DNA of 64,000 nt from Micropterus salmoides (taxonomy: Eukaryota; Chordata; Actinopteri; Centrarchiformes; Centrarchidae). Positions 21,782 to 31,400 of this stretch are shown here, in pieces. Within the stretch, counting starts at the first letter, position 1. The number at the start of each line of letters is the position of its first letter. The stretch lies in contig NW_024042261.1 in assembly GCF_014851395.1 (NCBI RefSeq), positions 37,930,405 through 37,994,404 of the forward strand, written 5' to 3'. The notes under the pieces were generated by a model that searched no databases, was not told the DNA's origin, and was given only the letters and a program-made list of their open reading frames with translations. Both the position numbers and the translations under genes were made by a program.

Positions 21782-23384
21782 CAGTGGGGGAAATAAGTAT
21801 TTGACCCCTTGCTGATTTTGCAGGTTTGCCCACTTACAAAGAATGCAATAATATACAATTTTAATCATATGTACATTCTAACAGTGAAAGACAGAATCCC
21901 AAAGAAAATTCCAGAAAATCACATCATATGAATTTATAAAAATTGATAACCATCTGATGAGGAAAAACAAGTATATGACCCCCTACCAAACAGCAAGTAT
22001 TCTGGCTCCTACAAGCCAGTTAGTCTTTCTTTAAGACACAGCCCCAATCCCAACCAATTATCTACATCAAATACACCCGCCTCACCTCGTTACCTGTATA
22101 AAAGACACCTGTCAACACCCAAACAACCAGCATCCAACATCAGCACCATGGGCAAGACCAAAGAGCTTTCTACGGACATCAGGGACAAGATTGTTGATCT
22201 GCACAAGGCTGGGATGGGCTACAAGAGAATCGGAAAGCAACTTGGAGAGAAAAGATCAACTGTCGGTGCAGTTATCAGGAAACGGAAGAAGCACCACACC
22301 ACCGCCAACTTCCCTCGGTCTGGGCCTCCACACAAGATCACGCCTCGTGGGGTGTCCCTGATCATGCGAACGGTGAGGAATCATCCCAAAACCACAAGGG
22401 GGGAACTGATGAATCAACTGAAGGCAGCTGGGACCACAGTTACAAAAGAAACGGTTGGTAACACACTACGCCGTCATGGATTGAAATCCTGCAGCGCACG
22501 CAAGGTCCCCCTGCTCAAGAAGAAACATGTACAGGCCCGCATGAAGTTCGCCATTCACCACCTGGACGACTCAGAAGAGGCCTGGAAGAAGGTGATGTGG
22601 TCAGATGAGACCAAAATAGAACTTTTTGGCCTCAACGCAACTCGTTGTGTTTGGAGGGCAAAGAACACCGAGTACAACCCAAAGAACACCATCCCCACTG
22701 TCAAGCATGGTGGTGGCAACATCATGCTTTGGGGGTGCTTTTCAGCCAAGGGGACGGGACAACTCCATCGTATTGAGGGGAGGATGGACGGGGCCATGTA
22801 TCGTGGAATTCTGGACCAACATCTCCTTCCCTCAGTGAGAGAGCTGAAGATGGGTCGAGGATGGGTGTTTCAGCATGACAACGACCCTAAGCACACCGCC
22901 AAAGCAACAAAAGAGTGGCTGAAGAAGCACATCAAGGTTCTGGAGTGGCCTAGCCAGTCTCCAGACCTGAATCCAATTGAAAATCTTTGGAGGGAGCTTA
23001 AAATTCGAGTTGCCAGGCGACAACCTCGGAACCTGAATGATTTGGAGGCTGTCTGCAGGGAGGAGTGGGCCAACATCCCTGCCGAAATGTGCACAAACCT
23101 TGTCACCAACTATAAAAACCGTTTGACATCTGTGCTGGCCAATAATGGCTTTTCTACAAAATATTAACATGCTGTTTGTCCAGGGGGTCAAATACTTGTT
23201 TTTCCTCATCAGATGGTTATCAATTTTTATAAATTCATATGATGTGATTTTCTGGAATTTTCTTTGGGATTCTGTCTTTCACTGTTAGAATGTACATATG
23301 ATTAAAATTATAGATCGTTGCATTCTTTGTAATTGGGCAAACCTGCAAAATCAGCAAGGGGTCAAATACTTATTTCCCCCACTG
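21782..23384 (+). mobile_element. Tc1-like transposon, near full length (1603 bp)
   Basis: Ends CAGTGGGGGAAATAAGTATT (21782) and its complement (ending 23384) are flanked by TA at 21780-21781 and 23385-23386. The inverted repeats are long, about 205 bp (21782-21990 and 23180-23384). Each holds an outer and an inner direct repeat of the 'aagtat-tgacccc' type, the IR/DR arrangement known from Sleeping Beauty-like elements. The two arms are nearly identical, so the insertion is recent in evolutionary terms. Confidence 0.95.
22148..23167 (+). CDS. Tc1-like transposase, 339 aa, uninterrupted
   Basis: This is a cut-and-paste DNA transposase of the IS630-Tc1-mariner superfamily. The protein starts MGKTKELSTDIRDKIVDLHK. 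An N-terminal helix-turn-helix (about 1-50) is followed by an AT-hook-like basic stretch (RKRKKHH, 44-50), a second HTH (about 65-115), and the DDE domain: WSDETKIELFG (Asp153), HDNDPKHT (Asp244) and NPIENLW (Glu278). Glycine-rich HGGGNIMLWGCFS is intact. Length and start agree with the family (about 340 aa). One oddity: only 33 residues separate Asp244 and Glu278, one fewer than the DD34E norm, because EWLKKHIKV lacks a residue that the older copy at 8603 has (EWLCKKHIEV). The frame is otherwise clean. Confidence 0.93.
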   Translation: MGKTKELSTDIRDKIVDLHKAGMGYKRIGKQLGEKRSTVGAVIRKRKKHHTTANFPRSGPPHKITPRGVSLIMRTVRNHPKTTRGELMNQLKAAGTTVTKETVGNTLRRHGLKSCSARKVPLLKKKHVQARMKFAIHHLDDSEEAWKKVMWSDETKIELFGLNATRCVWRAKNTEYNPKNTIPTVKHGGGNIMLWGCFSAKGTGQLHRIEGRMDGAMYRGILDQHLLPSVRELKMGRGWVFQHDNDPKHTAKATKEWLKKHIKVLEWPSQSPDLNPIENLWRELKIRVARRQPRNLNDLEAVCREEWANIPAEMCTNLVTNYKNRLTSVLANNGFSTKY

Positions 23385-25513
23385 TAATTAGTCTACTGTA
23401 TATCACATGTCCTAATGTACTGTTGTGTTAAGACACATTCACATAAACATCCCCAACAAGTGAATATTAATAAATAACTGAAGCTGCTCAGTTTAAGTCG
23501 AGAGAGACGTTTGGTCAGTAGTGCAAAATATATAAGGCAACCAATTGCATTCAACAAAATACTTTATTATATATTATCTACAGGGAGAGGGTCAGTGAGG
23601 TTGTTTTTGTTGAGGACAGTCCACTGTCAGAAGCAGACCAGGTCATAGGCCCCAGATGAGACCAGGAGCCTGGTGCTGCTGGAAAGAACAGGGAGAAGAA
23701 AGATGAAACAGTGTTAATACATGTTAATACAAGGTTAATACATTTAAGACATTGATTTTAATATTATAATATAAATTATAATTACAATATACATGGAAAG
23801 CCAATGTTTTCCAAATAATTTCATGAGTTTGAGATTACAGGAGTGAGAGTACACAGTTAGGTCCAGTTGTATCAGGACATTGGCATGATTTCGGTTATTT
23901 GGTTCTGTGCCCCAGTAAAGAATTTGATATTATGCAACTATAACCTTTTTTTCCACGGTATTTTAGTGGACTACAATTTGTAAGACAAGTTCCTTTACAC
24001 CTTAATAAAATGGTCATATTTAGTACTACTACTTTGTTTCAAATTCTTTGAATTTAATGACCAAATATTAAATACCAGAAGAGGGTTGGTTGTTGGTCAT
24101 CACTGTTGAGATTTGTTGTATTTTAGGTGGCAGGCTAGCCCAGTGCGTACGGTGACCCATACAGTCTATGGGGTGACCACACTCAACCACACATCCCAGA
24201 GGAGCAACAGGGAAAACCTTGACTTGTGTCTGCAGTGGTCACTTTATTAGGTACACCTATACAATCTAATGTAATAAATACACCAGCTCAGCCATGAATT
24301 CTGCTTTTATGATGCCTGTACTGTTCAGGATTTATTTACACAGACATACATAGAAGTGTTAATTCACTTACATGTTTTATCACTGAGGTCATACTTAGTG
24401 ATGATGGTGTTGTACTGAGCTGCATTATATTTAGAGGAGTTTCTGATATTCTGGCCCTGTAATGTGCATTATGTAAATAGGGAGGAGAAAAAAGTCCTCA
24501 TATCCAACACAATGTAGTTCAGTAAAACACCCTTTAATTTTAACCTCAGTATTAAACATTTAATTAAATTTACACATTTTTGCTCATATGTGTAAATTTA
24601 ATTAAATAATGGCACAGCTGTTTTATTGAACTGCATTACATTGTAAAGGTGCACCTGTTAAGGCCACTAAGAGCATTCAACACAGTAACAGCTGAAAGGA
24701 TGTGGAAATGCCTCCGTAGCTCAAATTATTTGTATGTTTCATGTCACTATATTCATATTTGCATCAATGTGGAAGAAAGTTTGTCCTGGTTATTGTTGGC
24801 TGGACATTGCACTCCACTAACTTACTCTTAAATATACAAGTTTGGCACGTTTCTATGAGGCCTATAAGCAGATCCAGCTGCCAGTTTATTAGGTACAACG
24901 AGCTAAAAATAATGCAGTCCTGCGATAATCCTACCTTCATGAAGGTTAAAATATTCATCTTCTGTTCAGAGGCACTGATTCAACACAGAGAGCTGTTTCT
25001 GACAGGGACGTACCTCGTTGATATTTGGATCCTTTGTGGATAACAGCTCACTCATTAAAGTCAGTCTCCGATGGTTTCATATGTCAGCCTCTTCAACAGA
25101 AAAACATATGAAGTCGTTATCTGCTGCAGTTATAACGTTACTTACTTTTTGTGCTGCTGATCTTATCAGCCGATGCACTGTCCAACAAACAATGTGTGTA
25201 ACGTTAATGACTGAATTAATGTTAACCAAGGAACAACCTTGCTAGATACAAGCTTAACATGTTATCTATTTCACATTGCTAACGGTACCGTTCATAGTAA
25301 AGTTACGTTACTACTACGGCAGCCACTAAGTGCTGCTAACTTCTACTATAATTCAAATAACCGAAGATAAACTTTGAATGCCAACGAATCAACGTACACT
25401 CATAACTTGACTTTTAAAGTAGATGTCGGCAATCTGACAGGGAGTAACATTAACTTAATGGTAACTTAGCCAGTGAAGTTTTGCTCAGTTTAGCTAGCTG
25501 CACTTAGAATCGT
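23385..25513. other. intergenic or intronic; MITE pieces only
   Basis: No gene is supported. 'cactttattaggtacacct' at about 24239 and 'gccagtttattaggtaca' at about 24880 are ends of common Tc1-related MITEs. A foldback element lies at 24507-24645. Confidence 0.45.
24507..24645. mobile_element. foldback MITE of about 140 bp
   Basis: The left arm (from aacacaatgtagttcagtaa to aatttaattaaatttacaca) pairs with the right arm (tgtgtaaatttaattaaat to ttgaactgcattacattgta) around a short loop 'tttttgctca'. The central 18 bases pair perfectly and the outer parts imperfectly. Confidence 0.65.
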
Positions 25514-25554
25514 GTTTTACACGCTCACAACTTATGACTAAAAATAAACGCCAT
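25514..25554 (+). repeat. right copy of the perfect 41-bp inverted repeat
   Basis: Exact reverse complement of 20990-21030. It reads ATGACTAAAAATAAACGCCA in the + direction, the same start codons as the left copy, but the downstream sequence differs completely. Confidence 0.8.
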
Positions 25555-25917
25555 ACGCATCGTCCACAGTAACATTTTCCTCGCGCACCAGGCGCCGCCC
25601 CATCGCCCAGCAGTTAAAGATCAGGGAGAAAAAAACACCTCTGAATGAACAAACTGTTCAAGTGAAAATTTAGAGGGAGAAAATACGGCCTGTAATATTC
25701 CATAACATCTCATTATACCGACATAAAGAAAGAGATTTTATTAACGTTTTTATTTTATGAATTGCACTTTAGTATTGTCATTTTTTGTAAACAATATTGC
25801 GTGTTAATATAGTCACAGTCAGCGTTTAAGGACATTGTCGCCGTCTCGATTTAGTCACGGGAAAAAAAGGTCGTTGACAAATATATTTTTAGTTTCGTCT
25901 GACAAAAGTAACACTGG

Positions 25918-26829
25918 ATGATAGCGACCCTTCCAGGCCCTGAGGCAGCGAAGCAGTCCCTAAACCATGATGCCCCCTCCACCATACCTCACAGCTGGGA
26001 TGAGATTTTCATGTTGCTGTGCTGGGACTCTTTTTCCTCCACACATAGGGTTGTGTGTTCCTTCCAAACAACTCAACTTTGGTTTCATCTGTCCACAGAA
26101 TATTTAGCCAGTACTGCTGCGAAACATCCAGGCGCTCTTTGGCAAACTTCAGACGTGCAGCAGTGGTTTTTTGGACAGCAGAGGCTTCCTCTGTACCGTC
26201 CTCCCATGAACTCCATTCTTGTTTAGTGTTTGACGTATCGTAGAGTCATCAACAGAGATGTTAGCCTGTTGCAGAGATTTCTGTGAGTCTTCAGCTGACA
26301 CACTCGGATCCTTCTTAACCTCACTGAGCATTCTGCTCTGTGCTCGTGCAGTCGTCTCTGCAGGACGGCCAGTCCTAGAGAGAGCAGCAACAGTGCTGAA
26401 CTTTCTCCATTTACAGACAGTTTTTCTCACTCTGGACATTAATACTTCTTGAGATACTTCTGTAACCCTTTCCAGCTTCATGCAAGTCAACAAATCTTTA
26501 TCTGAGGTCTTCTGAGAGCTCTTTTGTTCAAGGCGAGGTTCATATCAGGCAATGCTTCATGAGAAAAGCTAAATTTAAATTGGTGTGTGTATTTTTTTTT
26601 TTAGGGCAGGGCAGCGCTAACCAACACCTCCAATCATCTCTCCTCCTGACTCCAAGTAGCTTTTGGAGAAGTCATCAGGGGTTCACATCCTGTTTCAACG
26701 CTGCTCCGTGACTGTTTACATGAAACATATAACTGTTTGTGGGATTAGATTAAGCAGACTGTGTTTGTCTGTTAGGTGAAGATCAGATATTAAGTACTTC
26801 CAAAAGGATCACGTACTTTTTCCTGCGAC
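25918..26829 (-). mobile_element. degraded Tc1-like transposon, 5' part retained
   Basis: Read on the minus strand, a helix-turn-helix region (TVCKWRKFSTVAALSRTGRP and a second HTH up to NKNGVHGRTVQRKPLL) lies at 26149-26493. It is followed by frame-broken DDE-domain sequence down to about 25918, where a conserved TTGGTTTCATCTGTCCACAG word corresponds to a W-S/T-DETK motif. The right end reads 'tactttttcctgcgactgta' (about 26812-26831). The left inverted end is absent. It is a different Tc1 family from the two better-preserved elements in the window. Confidence 0.7.
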
Positions 26830-26831
26830 TG

Positions 26832-28040
26832 TATTTAAAGGTATTCATTAAGTTACAGATTTCTTTTAGTATTGAAAGTGTGAGTTTGGTTTATTGTTGA
26901 GTATTTTCTCCTGAAATGTACTCTGTAGTTTACTGCACAGAGATGTGATGATACTGCTGTAATAATCCATCTGTACAACTGCAGTATTCTTTACTTGCAG
27001 TATTTCTGTGTAGTATTTCCACTGTCAGTTTGTTCAGTGCTGTGGAGCTGTCTGAACTGTGTTCTTCATGTATTTATACTTCACGGTGATGTCTGCAGAG
27101 TCTCAGGAGCTTCCTGTGTGAGTGTCGGGGTCAGAGGTCACAGCTCCATGTGGTCTGATAGACGATGAGAGAACATGACTGTGGACAGAGCGAGTCGGCG
27201 TCTCGACAGCCGCCCCACGGTGCTCTGCCGGGGTCAGAGGTCACCCTGCAGCAGGTCCAGGTGAGGAGGGGGTGTCAGAGGTCACCCTGCAGCAGGTCCA
27301 GGTGGGCGGGGGGTGTCAGAGGTCACCCTGCAGCAGGTCCAGGTGGGCGGGGGGTGTCAGGTGTGATCACCGTATGATCACAGCAGGTGTGATCTGATGA
27401 TCACACAGATCAAGCAGCAGGTGTGATCTGTGAGCTTCTCAGTGAAACAGCAGAAACACAAAACGTGTTCTGCTGCGAGAAAACGTTCAGACTCGACGTG
27501 AGTCCAGACGCATCTGCCCCCCCCCCTCCCAGCTGATCAGTCCTAATCAATACAACAGTGACACAGGAAGAGCAGCTGAAGGAGAGGGTGAAGCTCCTTT
27601 TACATCAAAACAACCATGAAGCTTCTCTCTTACATCCCCTCTTTGTTTACATGAAGCCCCGCCTCCTGCTGCTGCCCAGCTGATGCTGAGGGGAATCCAG
27701 CCGTCTGATTGGCTGAGTCTCCCCGGGGCTGCGAGGCTTCTGATTGGCCGAGGCCGTTTGAATGAATGGGATGTGTGTGAGCATCATGAGGCAGCAAACG
27801 TGAGTCCTGCACGTGCTCAGTAGCAGCTCATCTGCTCGGGTGAGCTGAGCGCGCTCAGAGAGGAGGCTGTGACACGCACACACAGAGGACTGAGTTAATG
27901 TAATCATTATACAACTGAGACAGATAAATGCTGCTCTCTGATTGGCTAACTAAATACATTTACTCAAGTACTGTAGTACATGTTTGAGGTACTTTGAGTA
28001 TTTCCATTTGAAGCTGCTTCATACTTTACATAAATTTAAC
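26832..28040. other. upstream flank or intron of abcc5; small repeats only
   Basis: No exon with good splice sites and a recognisable product was found. TAGTATT-type words recur at 26880-27010. A small minisatellite lies at 27232-27345. Missing N-terminal abcc5 coding exons could be here or further upstream, but I cannot point to one. Confidence 0.45.
27232..27345. repeat. minisatellite of about 40 bp, 3 copies
   Basis: The text GGTCACCCTGCAGCAGGTCC followed by aggtg and a G-run repeats three times at 27238, 27279 and 27321, with a period of about 41 bp. CAGGT occurs twice in each unit. Confidence 0.85.
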
Positions 28041-28059
28041 CGACAGCTTCAACTGTTCA

Positions 28060-28175
28060 GATTAAAACTGAAACAGGAAACAGACTTTCAAATTAAAACT
28101 TAAACAGGAAACAGACTTTCAAATTAAAACTTAAACAGGAAACAGACTTTCAAATTAAAGCTGAAACAGGAAACA
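28060..28175. repeat. 31-bp minisatellite, about 4 copies
   Basis: AAACAGGAAACAGACTTTCA repeats with a 31-bp period just upstream of the first putative abcc5 coding exon. The last copy diverges (gacggtgag). Confidence 0.85.
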
Positions 28176-28274
28176 GACGGTGAGTTTCAGATTAAAGCTG
28201 ACTGGGCTGCTGAATTTTAGTTTTTATACAAGCTTTGTGAAATACGTCCAAATATTTGTACAGGACCATGAACA

Positions 28275-28411
28275 ATGTTTTCTTTGTGTGTGTGCGCTCA
28301 GGGTGTGTTGGGTTTGTGTGAGGATGGATCAGCTGGTTACCATGGAGAAGAGCTGGAGGAGGGCGAAGCTAAAGACACAGACCAGAACACAGCAGGTGGA
28401 GAGAAGGACAG
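28275..28411 (+). CDS. abcc5: candidate N-terminal coding exon of abcc5
   Basis: An acidic peptide EELEEGEAKDTDQNTAGGEK is encoded just before a donor (GACAG|GTAACA at 28411/28412). The phase (two bases, AG) joins exactly to the next exon to give KDR-FDHPVDSAG, where mammalian ABCC5 has a poorly conserved N-terminal tail before HPVDNAG. The exon could begin at an acceptor (GCGCTCAG|GG, start 28302) or further upstream. An in-frame ATG exists at 28275 with a weak context and an in-frame stop just before it. The phase match is real; the start choice is open. A different frame of the same DNA starts MDQLVTMEK but ends out of phase. Confidence 0.4.
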
Positions 28412-31400
28412 GTAACACGCACACACCAAAGACACACAGCTCAGTTGTGTTTGTATCCTCTGGTGTGTTTTTCCCCTCAGGTGTGTTTGTGTCCTCTGGT
28501 GTGTTTTTCCATTCAGGTATGTTTGTGTCCTCAGGTGTGTTTTCCCCTCAGGTGTGTTTGTGTCCTCAGGTGTGTTTTCCCCTCAGGTGTGTTTGTATCC
28601 TCAGGTGTGTTTGTGTCCTCATGTGTGTTTGTGTCCTCAGTTGTGTTTGTGTCCTCACGTGTGTTTGTATCCTCAGGTTTGTTTGTTTGTGTCCTCAGGT
28701 TTGTTTGTTTGTGTCCTCAGGTGTGTTTGTGTCCCCTCAGGTGTGTTTTCCCCTCAGGTGTGTTTTCCCCTCAGGTGTGTTTGTGTCCTCAGGTGTGTTT
28801 GTGTCCTCAGGTGTGTTTGTGTCCTCAGATGTGTTTGTGTCCTCAGGTGTGTTTGTGTTCTCAGGTGTGTTTGTGTCCACTCAGGTGTGTTTGTGTCCCC
28901 TCAGGTGTGTTTGGATCCTCTGGTGTGTTTGTATCCCCTCAGGTGTGTTTGTGTCCCCTCAGGTGTGTTTGTGTCCTCAGGTGGGTTTGTGTCCCCTCTG
29001 GTGTGTTTGTGTCCCTCAGGTGTGTGTGTGTCCTCATGTGTGTGTGTGTCCTCAGGTGTGTTTGTATCCTCTGGTGTGTTTGTGTCCTCAGGTGTGTTTG
29101 TGTCCTCAGGTGTGTTTGTATCCTCAGGTGTGTTTGTGTCCTCATGTGTGTTTGTGTCCTCAGGTGTGTTTGTATCCTCAGGTGTGTTTGTGTCCTCATG
29201 TGTGTTTGTGTCCTCAGGTATGTTTGTGTCCTCAGGTGTGTTTGTGTCCCCTCAGGTGTGTTTGTGTCCTCAGGTGTGTTTTTCCATTCAGGTGTGTTTG
29301 TGTCCTCAGGTGTGTTTGTGTCCTCAGGTGAGTTTGTGTCCTCAGGTGTGTTTGTGTCCTCAGGTGTGTTTTTCCATTCAGGTGTGTTTGTGTCCTCAGG
29401 TGTGTTTTTCCATTCAGGTGTGTTTGTGTCCTCAGGTGTGTATGTGTCCTCTGATGTGTTTTTCCCCTCAGGTGTGTTTGTGTCCTCATGTGTGTTTGTG
29501 TCCCCTCAGGTGTGTTTGTGTCCCCTCAGGTGTGTTTGTGTCCCTCAGGTGTGTTTGTGTCCCCTCAGGTGTGTTTGTATCCTCTGGTGTGTTTGTGTCC
29601 CCTCAGGTGTGTTTGTGTCCCCTCAGGTGTGTTTGTGTCCTCAGGTGTGTTTGTGTCCCCTCAGGTGTGTTTGTGTCCTCAGGTGTGTTTGTGTCCCCTC
29701 AGGTGTGTTTGTGTCCCCTCAGGTGTGTTTGTGTCCCCTCAGGTGTGTTTGTGTCCTCATGTGTGTGTGTCCTCAGGTGTGTTTGTGTCCTCAGGTGTGT
29801 TTGTATCCTCAGGTATGTTTGTGTCCTCAGGTGTGTTTTTCCATTCAGGTATGTTTGTGTCCTCTGATGTGTTTTTCCCCTCAGGTGTGTTTGTGTCCTC
29901 ATGTGTGTTTTTCCCCTCAGGTGTGTTTGTGTCCTCAGGTGTGTTTGTGTCCCCTCAAGTGTGTTTGTGTCCTTATGTGGGTGTGTGTCCTCAGGTGTGT
30001 TTGTATCCTCTGGTGTGTTTGTATCCCCTCATGTGTGTTTGTGTCCCCTCAGGTGTGTTTGTGTCCTCAGGTGTGTTTGTGTCCCCTCAGATGTGTTTGT
30101 GTCCCCTCAGGTGTGTTTGTGTCCTTATGTGTGTGTGTGTCCTCAGGTGTGTTTGTATCCTCTGGTGTGTTTGTATCCCCTCATGTGTGTTTGTGTCCCC
30201 TCAGGTGTGTTTGTGTCCTCAGGTGTGTTTGTGTCCTCAGGTGTGTTTGTGTCCCCTCAGATGTGTTTGTGTCCTCATGTGTGTTTGTGTCCCCTCAGGT
30301 GTGTTTGTGTCCTCAGGTGTGTTTGTGTCCTCAGGTGTGTTTGTGTCCCCTCAGATGTGTTTGTGTCCCCTCAGGTGTGTGTGTCCCCTCAGGTGTGTTT
30401 GTGTCCCCTCAGGTGTGTTTGTGTCCCCTCAGGTGTGTTTGTATCCTCAGGTGTGTTTGTGTCCCCTCAGGTGTGTTTGTGTCCCCTCAGGTGTGTTTGT
30501 GTCCTCAGGTGTGTTTGTATCCCCTCATGTGTGTTTGTGTCCCCTCAGGTGTGTTTGTGTCCTCAGGTGTTTGTGTCCCCTCAGATGTGTTTGTGTCCTC
30601 AGGTGTGTTTGTGTCCCCTCTGGTGTGTTTGTGTCCCCTCAGGTGTGTTTGTGTCCTCATGTGTGTGTGTGTCCTCAGGTGTGTTTGTGTCCTCAGGTGT
30701 GTTTGTATCCTCAGGTATGTTTGTGTCCTCAGGTGTGTTTTCCATTCAGGTATGTTTGTGTCCTCTGATGTGTTTTTCCCCTCAGGTGTGTTTGTGTCCT
30801 CATGTGTGTTTTTCCCCTCAGGTGTGTTTGTGTCCTCAGGTGTGTTTGTGTCCCCTCAAGTGTGTTTGTGTCCTTATGTGGGTGTGTGTCCTCAGGTGTG
30901 TTTGTATCCTCTGGTGTGTTTGTATCCCCTCATGTGTGTTTGTGTCCCCTCAGGTGTGTTTGTGTCCTCAGGTGTGTTTGTGTCCCCTCAGATGTGTTTG
31001 TGTCCCCTCAGGTGTGTTTGTGTCCTTATGTGTGTGTGTCCTCAGGTGTGTTTGTATCCTCTGGTGTGTTTGTATCCCCTCATGTGTGTTTGTGTCCCCT
31101 CAGGTGTGTTTGTGTCCTCAGGTGTGTTTGTGTCCTCAGGTGTGTTTGTGTCCCCTCAGATGTGTTTGTGTCCTCATGTGTTTGTGTCCCCTCAGGTGTG
31201 TTTGTGTCCTCAGGTGTGTTTGTGTCCTCAGGTGTGTTTGTGTCCCCTCAGATGTGTTTGTGTCCCCTCAGGTGTGTGTGTCCTCAGGTGTGTTTGTGTC
31301 CTCAGGTGTGTTTGTATCCTCAGGTGTGTTTGTGTCCCCTCAGGTGTGTTTGTATCCTCAGGTGTGTTTGTATCCTCAGCTGTGTTTGTGTCCCCTCAGG

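Noticed and set aside
27165..27377. 70-codon + frame as an abcc5 N-terminal exon
   Set aside because: Mostly a repeat of about 40 bp; peptide unlike any ABCC N terminus; no matching phase to the next exon shown.
28324..28411. Frame starting MDQLVTMEKSW as the abcc5 start
   Set aside because: It ends out of phase with exon 33864; the overlapping acidic frame joins in phase.
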